From: an uncultured Clostridia bacterium
GTDB taxonomy: Bacteria; Bacillota; Clostridia; Oscillospirales; Oscillospiraceae
Assembly (NCBI GenBank): GCA_947165595.1
Contig: CAMVAV010000017.1
Location: forward strand, 1 to 38,258
Direction of reading: 5' to 3'
DNA: 38,258 bases
Translations under genes and position numbers: made by a program
In this document: positions 31,862-38,258 of the stretch, in pieces
How the letters are laid out: the number at the start of each line of letters is the position of its first letter
How positions within the stretch are numbered: the stretch's first letter is position 1
Notes under the pieces: generated by a model
The model's input: the letters and a program-made list of their open reading frames with translations, nothing else
What the model was told of the DNA's origin: nothing
Databases searched by the model: none

Positions 31862-32635
31862 TTAGGAGTAGATGCTCTCCCAACGCTTCGTTTCGAAGAA
31901 GCGGTCCACGGATTCGAGAATTTTTTCCTTGTCCATGGATTTGAGCAGATAGCCGTCCGGCTTGAGACGCATGACGCTCATGACGCTTTCGCGGTCGTTT
32001 TTGCCGGTGAGGAAGATCACGGGGATCTGCGCGGAGCTCGGCTCGCTGCGGATCATCTCCAGCACCTGCGGGCCCGGCGTGATCGGCATGTCGTAATCCA
32101 GCAGGATCAGGTCGGGCTCGTGCGCGGCAATGTAGGTGATCGCCTGCATCCCCGACTTCACGACGGTCACGCGGTAGCGCACCGTCAGCCAGCCCTGCAT
32201 CATCTTGAGGAAGGTCACGTCGTCGTCCACCAGGAGGATATGCCGCTCGCGGCTGCGCGCCGTACCGGCCGAGATGAGGGACAGCAGCGCCGTGGAGATG
32301 CTTTTGACATCGATGGGGCGAATGAACTCGTGCTCGATCATGCTCTTGGGGACGGTCTCCTCGATCTCGGCGATCTCCTTGGCGTAGCCCACGATGCACA
32401 GCGCCTTTTCCTCTCCGAAGCACAGGTCCTTGAGATAGACCAGCAGCTCCGGCGACTCGTAGATAAAATCTCCCGCGAAGAGCAGAAAAATATCAGTGTC
32501 GTTCTTCTCTGCCTCGATTTTCGCGATCTCGGGCTCCACCTGCACGGTGGCGACGTCTCCAGCCCTGAGGTTGGAGATCAGCGCGTCCGTCAGCAGCGCC
32601 GCACCGTGATTGATGAGCAAAACCTTGCCTGCCAT
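31862..32635 (-). CDS. Two-receiver signalling protein with one active receiver
   Basis: This 257-aa protein has two domains. The N-terminal half (about residues 1-120; KVLLINHGAALLTDALISNL) looks like a degenerate receiver: the expected acidic cluster after the first strand is replaced by NHG. The C-terminal half (about 130-250) is a complete receiver with the acidic pocket ILLVDDD, phosphoacceptor Asp180 in LLDYDMP, Thr in IFLTGKND and Lys in GYLLKSM. No DNA-binding or enzymatic output domain follows. GGGGAGG precedes the ATG. It lies 25 bp after the large hybrid kinase gene, so it is a likely phosphoryl-group acceptor or diguanylate-control partner of that kinase. Confidence 0.85.
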   Translation of the reverse strand: MAGKVLLINHGAALLTDALISNLRAGDVATVQVEPEIAKIEAEKNDTDIFLLFAGDFIYESPELLVYLKDLCFGEEKALCIVGYAKEIAEIEETVPKSMIEHEFIRPIDVKSISTALLSLISAGTARSRERHILLVDDDVTFLKMMQGWLTVRYRVTVVKSGMQAITYIAAHEPDLILLDYDMPITPGPQVLEMIRSEPSSAQIPVIFLTGKNDRESVMSVMRLKPDGYLLKSMDKEKILESVDRFFETKRWESIYS

Positions 32636-32660
32636 AGTGATCCTCCCCGTGTTGACGGGC

Positions 32661-35600
32661 TCAATTCAGCAGCTCGCTGATCTGATCCCAGTCGAAATTA
32701 TCCGCCGCGGCGCAAATCTTCTCGCAGCGCTCGCGCTCGCCGTCCGGGATGCGGTGGCGGGCGAGGTGGTCCGTGATGAACGAAACGCTGTCGTAATCCA
32801 TGCTCTCCAGCACCTCGCGCAGCAAGCCGTAAGCCTCGCTCAGCTCCGCCTCGGAGATCAGCGGAAGCTCCTCCTCCGTCGCCTTTTGCTCGCAAAGCGG
32901 GGCGAGCCGCTTGCCCAGCACACGGAAGCGCTCCAGCAGATCGCCCAGCTCGGTGCGCAGCGTCTCCGTGTCGCCCGCCTTGCCCGCGAGCTCCAGCTTT
33001 TCCGCGAACGCGCCCAACTCCTCCGCGCCGACGGCGCGGGAGGTGCTTTTGAGCGCGTGGACCTTGACCGTCGTGTTGTCCACATCGCCCGCGTTCCAGT
33101 AGCTTTCGATCTCGTCCGCGCTCGCCGCGACGGACTCCGCGTAGATCTTCAGCGTGCTGAGGTAGGTCTCCTCCGTGCCGCAGTGGCGGACGCCCTGCTC
33201 CACGTCCAGCCCGTCGACCTCATAGAGCCAGCCGGGAAGCTCGGCGGGCGGCTCCTCCTCTTCCGACGCATTGGGCTCCGCGCCCGCCGGAGCGGGGGAG
33301 GGAGCAGGCTCGGGCTGCTGCTCCGCGAGGGCCCAGAGCCGGTCGCTGCCCTTCCAGACGCGGATGTCCGCGCCGCGCTCGTTCATGATGTAATCCGTGT
33401 CCTCGTCGATCATCCGCAGCATGACCCTGGCGATCTCCGGGTCGAACTGCGTGCCGGCGCAGCGCTCGATCTCCGCGCGCACCGCCGACTGCGCGCGCGG
33501 CGTGGAGTAGGTGCGCGTCGAGGTCATGGCGTCGTAGCAGTCCGCGAGGCAGATGATGCGCGCCGCCTCGGGGATCGCCTCGCCCTTGAGAGCGTCGGGA
33601 TAGCCCGTGCCGTCGTATTTCTCATGGTGGGAGCGCGCGCCGTCCGCCAGCTCCGGCATGTCCGTGATGATGCGCAGGATCTCGCTGCCGACGACAGTGT
33701 GGCGCTTGATCTTCTCAAATTCCTCGTCCGTCAGGCGCGCGGCCTTGTTGATGATCTCCTCCGGCACGCCGATCTTGCCGATGTCGTGCATCAGGCCCAT
33801 CTCGTAGATTTGCTCCTGCTCCCGCGTGCTCTTGCCCATGCGGCGGGCGATTTCGGCGGAGTACGCCGCGACGCGCTGGGAGTGGCCGTTGGTGTAGTGG
33901 TCCTTGGCGTCGACCGCCTTTGACAGCGCGAGCATCATTTCCCTGGTCAGCCGCGAGGCGCGCAGCGTCTGCCGCCGCACCTCCTGCTGCAGGCCCGCCT
34001 GCAGACGGTTCAGCTCGATGATCCGCCGCGTGCGCTGGAGCAGCACATCGGGTACGAAGGGCTTTCGCACGAAGTCCGCCGCGCCGAGGCGGAAGCCCTG
34101 GATCTCGGCGTCCTCGTTCTTCTCGCCGGTGAGGAAGACCACGGGGATGGCGCTCGTCGCCGGACGCGCGCGCAGCGCCTCCAGCACCTCGAAGCCGCTC
34201 GTCCCGCCCAGGTTGATGTCCAGCAGGATCAGACCGGGACGCAGCGCCTCCGCCCGCCTGACCGCCGTTTCGCCGTTCGTGCAGGATTCGACGCGGAAGC
34301 TTTTGCCGAGGATCTCGCCCGCCAGATGGCAGATCAGCTCGTCGTCGTCGATGACGAGGACGGTCGCCTTCTCCGGCGCGGAGGAGGCGGGCGCGTTTGC
34401 CTCCGCGGGGGCGGACAGCTTCTCCGGCGGCAGCAGCTCCCGGAGCAGCTTTTCCAGCTTCCGTCCGTCGACAGGCTTGGAGAGATAGTCCGAGAAGCCC
34501 GCCTCCAGATAGCGCTCGCGTGAACCGGAGATGGCGTTGGCGGTCAGCGCGACGCAGGGCACGTCCCGCATCTCCGGCAGCTTGCGCAGCTCGTGCAGGG
34601 TCTCGATGCCGTCCATCTCCGGCATCATGTGGTCGAGCAGGATCACGTCGTAGTGCTGCTCCTTCACCATCGCGAGCGCCTTTTTGCCCGAATTCACCGT
34701 GTCGATCTGCAGCTTTGTCCGCTTGAGAAGGCCGCGGATGACGTTCAGGTTTACCTCCGTGTCGTCGACGACGAGGACGTGCGCCTCCGGGGCGTGGAAC
34801 AGCTCGTGATAGCCTCGGCTGCCCGCGCCGTTTCGGTCGAGACGGCAGGAGAGGCGGCCCACGCCGTCCCACTTGATGACGGTCTGCTCCACGGCGAAGG
34901 AGAACGTCGAGCCTTCGCCGTAGACGCTCTGCACCTGCAGCTCGCTGCCCATCAGGTCCAGGAGCTGACGCGTGATGCTCATGCCGAGTCCCGTCCCCTC
35001 GATGGAGCGGTTGCGTTTTTCCTCGATGCGGGAGAAGGGGGAGAAGAGCTTGTCCATATCCTCCGCCTTCATGCCGATGCCGGTGTCGCGCACGACGAAT
35101 TTGAGCGAGACGCGCCTGTCGTCCAGCTTTTCGTAGCCGATCTCCAGCGTCACCGAGCCCTTTTCCGTGTACTTGACGGCGTTGGTCAGGATGTTCAGCG
35201 CGCACTGGCGGATGCGGATTTCGTCGCCGAGGAGCAGGTGCGGCGTGCTTTCGTCCACGTTTACCTCAAAGCGCAGGTTCTTGTCCTCCGCGCGCTTGAG
35301 GATCATGTTCATCAGGTCGTTGATGACCGAGCTGAGATCGTACTGGATCGGGATGATCTCCATTTTGCCCTCTTCGACCTTGGAGAAGTCCAGAATGTCG
35401 TTGATGAGCGAGAGCAGCGTCTTTCCGGCGCTCTGGATGTCGGCGGCGTAACCCAGCGTCTCCTGCTCGCCGCACTCGCGCAGGATCATCTCGTCCATGC
35501 CGAGGATGGCGTTGATGGGCGTGCGAATTTCGTGGGACATGTTGGCGAGGAAGGAGGATTTCGCGTGGTTCGCCGCGTCCGCCAGCTCCTTCTGCTCCCT

Positions 35601-36581
35601 GAGCTCCTCCATGTACCGGAAGTGCTCGGTGTCGTCTATCAGGACGAAGAGCGACCCGCAGGATACGCCGGACTGGTAGAGCGGGTTTTCCTGCGGCGTA
35701 TAGATGTGGTCGTCCAGCTTCAGCGGCTCACCCGAGGCGATCGCCGCGCGCAGCATGTCCAGCACCGGTTTTTCTTTCGTCCGAAGCTCGGGGAAGAGCC
35801 GCTTGGCCGGCGTGTTGTAGTAGTCGACCTTCCCGTTGCAGCCCACGGCGATGATCGCCTCTGACAGCTCGTCCATGACGTAGTCCCGCGCGAGCTGCAT
35901 CGTGTCGAGCAGGTCATAGCGGAAGATCGCGATGAACAGAAAGACCGTGCTGATGGTGTAGCCGAGCGCCGTGCAGTCGTAGCCCTGCGTGAGCTTGAGG
36001 GAGTAGAGCCCGAAGAAGGCGCTGTCGGCAAGAAAGGCGAGAATAATCATCAGCAGCCGCTTGCGCGAGGCGGGCTCCTTTTCCCTGTGCCGCTTGACGA
36101 GCAGGGCGCCGATGCCGAAGATCACATAGAAGACCAGAAGTCCCGTGTAGAAATGGTGCCAGATGCCGTTGCCGTGGATGAGCTGGGGAACGAGCTGGTC
36201 GTCCGTAAACTCCATGCTCGTGTAGAACAGATTGTTCCACCGCACCGTGAGGACCAGAACGAAGGTGGTCAGGTGCGCCGCCACCATGGCGAGCTTGAGC
36301 GGGCGGATCACGGGGATCCGGCACAGCTCCATGGCGAAGAGAAACAGGGAAAAGGGGATCCAGACCTTTCCCAGATAGGCGAGCTGGAGCGCGACGAGGT
36401 AGGCGTCCGGCGTATGAGCCTGCATCTGCATCAGATAGCCCGTGTTGCTCACGAGCGTGGCGATGCAGCTTAAAAACAGATAAGAGTGGAGGATGCCGCT
36501 CCACTTTTTGAAAATGACCACACATTCGATCACCAGCGCAAGCAGGCTGGCGTACTGGATCCCCAGCAGGATCTGATACAT
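32661..36581 (-). CDS. Membrane hybrid histidine kinase with two receivers, HD-GYP and Hpt domains
   Basis: This 1306-aa protein carries a whole phosphorelay. Its order is: an N-terminal seven-helix sensor region (about 1-230), a PAS-like segment (245-335), HisKA with His350 in NMSHEIRTP, HATPase with DTGIGM and GTGLGMS, and receiver 1 with Asp650 (LLDHMMPEMDG). Next come receiver 2 with Asp788 (LLDINLGGTSG), an HD-GYP domain (His932-Asp933 in HDIGKIGVP, then HHEKYDGTGYP), a Pro/Glu linker, and Hpt with His1175 (KVHALKSTSR), ending in an about 75-residue tail. HD-GYP domains hydrolyse c-di-GMP, and all its metal-site motifs look intact. The ATG at 36581 has AAAGGAG upstream and begins at the first helix; an upstream in-frame ATG at 36635 lacks such a site. 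Confidence 0.9.
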   Translation of the reverse strand: MYQILLGIQYASLLALVIECVVIFKKWSGILHSYLFLSCIATLVSNTGYLMQMQAHTPDAYLVALQLAYLGKVWIPFSLFLFAMELCRIPVIRPLKLAMVAAHLTTFVLVLTVRWNNLFYTSMEFTDDQLVPQLIHGNGIWHHFYTGLLVFYVIFGIGALLVKRHREKEPASRKRLLMIILAFLADSAFFGLYSLKLTQGYDCTALGYTISTVFLFIAIFRYDLLDTMQLARDYVMDELSEAIIAVGCNGKVDYYNTPAKRLFPELRTKEKPVLDMLRAAIASGEPLKLDDHIYTPQENPLYQSGVSCGSLFVLIDDTEHFRYMEELREQKELADAANHAKSSFLANMSHEIRTPINAILGMDEMILRECGEQETLGYAADIQSAGKTLLSLINDILDFSKVEEGKMEIIPIQYDLSSVINDLMNMILKRAEDKNLRFEVNVDESTPHLLLGDEIRIRQCALNILTNAVKYTEKGSVTLEIGYEKLDDRRVSLKFVVRDTGIGMKAEDMDKLFSPFSRIEEKRNRSIEGTGLGMSITRQLLDLMGSELQVQSVYGEGSTFSFAVEQTVIKWDGVGRLSCRLDRNGAGSRGYHELFHAPEAHVLVVDDTEVNLNVIRGLLKRTKLQIDTVNSGKKALAMVKEQHYDVILLDHMMPEMDGIETLHELRKLPEMRDVPCVALTANAISGSRERYLEAGFSDYLSKPVDGRKLEKLLRELLPPEKLSAPAEANAPASSAPEKATVLVIDDDELICHLAGEILGKSFRVESCTNGETAVRRAEALRPGLILLDINLGGTSGFEVLEALRARPATSAIPVVFLTGEKNEDAEIQGFRLGAADFVRKPFVPDVLLQRTRRIIELNRLQAGLQQEVRRQTLRASRLTREMMLALSKAVDAKDHYTNGHSQRVAAYSAEIARRMGKSTREQEQIYEMGLMHDIGKIGVPEEIINKAARLTDEEFEKIKRHTVVGSEILRIITDMPELADGARSHHEKYDGTGYPDALKGEAIPEAARIICLADCYDAMTSTRTYSTPRAQSAVRAEIERCAGTQFDPEIARVMLRMIDEDTDYIMNERGADIRVWKGSDRLWALAEQQPEPAPSPAPAGAEPNASEEEEPPAELPGWLYEVDGLDVEQGVRHCGTEETYLSTLKIYAESVAASADEIESYWNAGDVDNTTVKVHALKSTSRAVGAEELGAFAEKLELAGKAGDTETLRTELGDLLERFRVLGKRLAPLCEQKATEEELPLISEAELSEAYGLLREVLESMDYDSVSFITDHLARHRIPDGERERCEKICAAADNFDWDQISELLN

Positions 36582-36641
36582 GGGGGAATCTCCTTTGCCA
36601 AGTTGTACAAGGTATACTACACCAATTCTATCCAATATAGG

Positions 36642-36670
36642 ACTTTACTCCGCGCGCATGGGTTTGTCAA
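36642..36670 (-). promoter_or_regulatory. Promoter of the hybrid kinase operon
   Basis: On the minus strand: TTGACA (36670-36665), 17 bp, TAAAGT (36647-36642). Predicted leader is about 55 nt. Confidence 0.7.
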
Positions 36671-36696
36671 TACCCCGCCCGTTCGGCGGAAACGCC

Positions 36697-36737
36697 GAAA
36701 AAACGATCCCGCCCACACCTTCGTGTGAGCGGGATCG
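36697..36737 (-). terminator. Terminator of the DUF4342 gene
   Basis: On the minus strand, CGATCCCGC (36737-36729 complement) pairs with GCGGGATCG over 9 bp. An inner CACAC/GTGTG extension and a run of six T (the A-run at 36698-36703) follow. Confidence 0.88.
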
Positions 36738-36754
36738 GGGTGGAAGAGGGAAAA

Positions 36755-37222
36755 TCAGCCGTTGCTGTCCTCGCTGGGCTGCTCGGACTGCTCGGGCTCC
36801 TCGGGCGCCGTGTCCTTCTTGGGGATGCCGCCGACTTCGTCGACGGTGCCGTCCTCCTTGACGATCTGAAAGCGGCAGTCAAAGCCGAACTTCGCGACCG
36901 CGCCGACAACCGCCGCGGAGATCATCAGCCAGGGAGCGGTGGCAAGGCCGATCACACCGCCGACAATGCCCGCGGTCACGGGGATGTTGACCAGCTCCTC
37001 CTCGCCGCGCAGCACGCGGATGCGGGTGACATTGCCCTTCTGCACCGCGGTCTTGATCTTCTCCACGATGTCGGGGGTGGTGTACTCCGGGCTCTTTTCG
37101 ATGTTGACGATCGCGTCGACGACGCTGCCGTTCGCGGCCTCCAGCGCGTTCTTCGCTTCCTCGTAGGTGACGCCCGTGCGGTCGCGTACCTGATCGAGCA
37201 TTTCCAGTGTAATCTCCGCCAT
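36755..37222 (-). CDS. DUF4342 protein with UBA-like N-terminus
   Basis: This 155-aa protein begins with a UBA/TS-N-like three-helix segment (MAEITLEMLDQVRDRTGVTY, EEAKNALEAANGSVVDAIV; residues 1-42) like that in EF-Ts. A DUF4342 core follows (TAVQKGNVTRIRVLRGEEEL), with a hydrophobic AGIVGGVIGLATAPWLM stretch that could be one or two membrane-associated helices. The acidic tail is Glu/Ser/Pro-rich. The family has no firm function; the UBA-like part suggests protein or ribosome binding. AGGAGGAG lies 7-8 nt before the ATG. No convincing promoter was found upstream; a weak TTGATG-N17-TGTTAC exists. It has its own terminator. Confidence 0.85.
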   Translation of the reverse strand: MAEITLEMLDQVRDRTGVTYEEAKNALEAANGSVVDAIVNIEKSPEYTTPDIVEKIKTAVQKGNVTRIRVLRGEEELVNIPVTAGIVGGVIGLATAPWLMISAAVVGAVAKFGFDCRFQIVKEDGTVDEVGGIPKKDTAPEEPEQSEQPSEDSNG

Positions 37223-37347
37223 GCTTATCTCCTCCTCATGTCGTCAGGGTATGTTGTCCTTTGGGAACCTCATACAGGGTAACATGGAATTGTTTCCCGT
37301 TCATCAACGAATTATGAACGATTCGTGAATTCCCGGCGGATATGTGC

Positions 37348-37376
37348 TTGCCTTTTGCCCGCGCCTGTGGTATAGT
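37348..37376 (+). promoter_or_regulatory. Promoter of the inositol-monophosphatase-family gene
   Basis: TTGCCT (37348-37353), 17 bp, TATAGT (37371-37376) with TGG extended -10. Confidence 0.75.
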
Positions 37377-37413
37377 CCTCTCAAATTGCACCGGAAGCGA
37401 GGAACAAAGAATT

Positions 37414-38208
37414 ATGGATATCGAAAAGCTGCTCTCCGGCGTCGCCGACGCCGCGCGCGAGGCGGGACGCATCATGCTGGAGGCGAACAACATCCGCGCC
37501 GGTACGACGGAGAAGGAGGGACACGGCAACTTTGTCACCGTGTATGACAGGCGCGTGCAGGCGTATCTCTTCGAAACGCTCGGCAGGCTGCTGCCGGAGG
37601 CGCACTTCATCGGGGAGGAGGACGGCGCGGACGTCTTCCGGAGCGAGGACCGCCGCGGCTTTGCCTTCTGCGTCGATCCCATCGACGGTACGTCAAACTT
37701 TCTCTCGGGCTGGCGCCCCTCGGTCACGTCGATCGCGCTGCTCAGGGATGGCGCGCCGTATCTCGGCGTGGTCTACAACCCGTATCAGGACCTCCTGTTC
37801 ACCGCCGTGCGGGGCGGCGGAGCGTTCGTCAACGGCGCGCCCATCCGGTCCTCCGGCGAGCCGCTCTCGCGCAGCCTGGTGCTCTTCGGCACCGCGCCGT
37901 ATTACCCGGAGCTGGCGGAGCACACGTTCGCCGTCTGCGCCTCGTATCTGCCCCGCTGCATCGACCTGCGCCGCAGCGGTACGGCGGCATGGGACCTCTG
38001 CTCCGTTGCCATGGGGACCGTGGGCCTGTATTACGAGCTGGAGCTCCAGCTCTGGGACTATGCGGCGGGGGGCCTCATCGCGGAGGAGGCGGGCTGCCGC
38101 CTCACCGATCTGGACGGAAAGCCGCTTTCGTGGGACGGTCCAAGCTCGGTGATCTGCGCGTCTGAGGGCGTTGCAAAGGAAGACTACTTTCCGACGGTTT
38201 CCTGGTAA
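37414..38208 (+). CDS. Inositol monophosphatase family protein
   Basis: This 264-aa Mg-dependent phosphatase has the family metal-site motifs: GEED at residues 67-70, DPIDGTSNF from Asp88 to Phe96 and WDYAAGG from Trp214. It removes phosphate from inositol phosphates or related sugar and nucleotide phosphates (bacterial members also act as fructose-1,6-bisphosphatase or PAP phosphatase); the substrate here is not decidable by eye. ATG 37414 is chosen: GAGGAAC lies upstream, and an earlier in-frame start would overlap the promoter. It has its own promoter; inverted repeats follow the stop. Confidence 0.9.
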   Translation: MDIEKLLSGVADAAREAGRIMLEANNIRAGTTEKEGHGNFVTVYDRRVQAYLFETLGRLLPEAHFIGEEDGADVFRSEDRRGFAFCVDPIDGTSNFLSGWRPSVTSIALLRDGAPYLGVVYNPYQDLLFTAVRGGGAFVNGAPIRSSGEPLSRSLVLFGTAPYYPELAEHTFAVCASYLPRCIDLRRSGTAAWDLCSVAMGTVGLYYELELQLWDYAAGGLIAEEAGCRLTDLDGKPLSWDGPSSVICASEGVAKEDYFPTVSW

Positions 38209-38213
38209 TACTA

Positions 38214-38258
38214 CTTTCAAATTAAAAGATTTAATTTGAAAGGCGCGTGCTGCGCACG
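38214..38258 (+). repeat. Two adjacent inverted repeats, the second cut by the window end
   Basis: CTTTCAAATTAAA (38214-38226) and TTTAATTTGAAAG (38230-38242) are perfect complements around an AGA loop. Right after it, CGTGC-TGC-GCACG (38246-38258) begins a second hairpin with the same TGC triloop as the tuf terminator. This may be the terminator of the phosphatase gene, but its T-run, if any, is outside the window. Confidence 0.55.

Overview
The window looks like a chromosomal segment of a high-GC, low-copy Clostridia-type Firmicute, most likely an Oscillospirales/Oscillospiraceae-like gut anaerobe. The reasons are the order rpoB-rpoC-rpsL-rpsG-fusA-tuf, strong GGAGG-type ribosome binding sites, sigma-A promoters with 17-bp spacers, a glycine-decarboxylase P-protein split into two subunits, DegV, CdaR-type and DUF4342/DUF4830 genes, and GC-rich third codon positions. 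This is inference from gene content; no 16S gene or tRNA is present to confirm it.

Layout. Positions 1-11234 hold the transcription/translation core: the 3' part of rpoB, rpoC, an intrinsic terminator, a very strong promoter, then rpsL-rpsG-fusA, and tuf with its own candidate promoter and a perfect 18-bp terminator. Positions 11333-13950 carry a minus-strand DUF4830 protein, an RsuA-family pseudouridine synthase and a CdaR-type regulator. Positions 14098-16992 are a cell-division/cell-wall operon: ftsE, ftsX and a coiled-coil M23 peptidase of the EnvC type. An unrecognised 238-aa gene follows. Positions 17770-19954 are a three-gene operon: PfkB-family kinase, a tiny Lys-rich membrane protein and a stand-alone SIR2-like protein. 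A convergent minus-strand operon (22700 to 20023) encodes a GGDEF membrane protein with a degenerate signature, DegV, and a small gene that seems to be frameshifted.

Positions 22818-30334 are a complete glycine cleavage locus. It starts with a long leader that carries an intrinsic terminator and a possible competing structure, but no recognisable glycine riboswitch. The first gene is an in-frame GcvT-serine hydroxymethyltransferase fusion, followed by gcvH, gcvPA, gcvPB, a 15-bp UUCG hairpin and the E3 subunit lpd. Together these proteins would interconvert glycine, CO2, NH3, methylene-THF and serine; the fusion would place the producer and consumer of methylene-THF in one polypeptide.

Positions 30425-31857 hold three small or unknown genes, each with its own promoter. 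Positions 36581 to 31862 (minus) encode a 1306-aa membrane hybrid kinase that combines HisKA, HATPase, two receivers, an HD-GYP phosphodiesterase domain and an Hpt domain, followed by a two-receiver protein. The window ends with a DUF4342 gene (minus), an inositol-monophosphatase-family gene (plus) and inverted repeats cut by the window edge.

The best candidates for something under-described are the GcvT-SHMT fusion with its attenuator-like leader, the all-in-one phosphorelay/c-di-GMP phosphodiesterase kinase, and the PfkB/Lys-rich peptide/SIR2-like operon. No CRISPR array, insertion sequence, rRNA or tRNA was seen.
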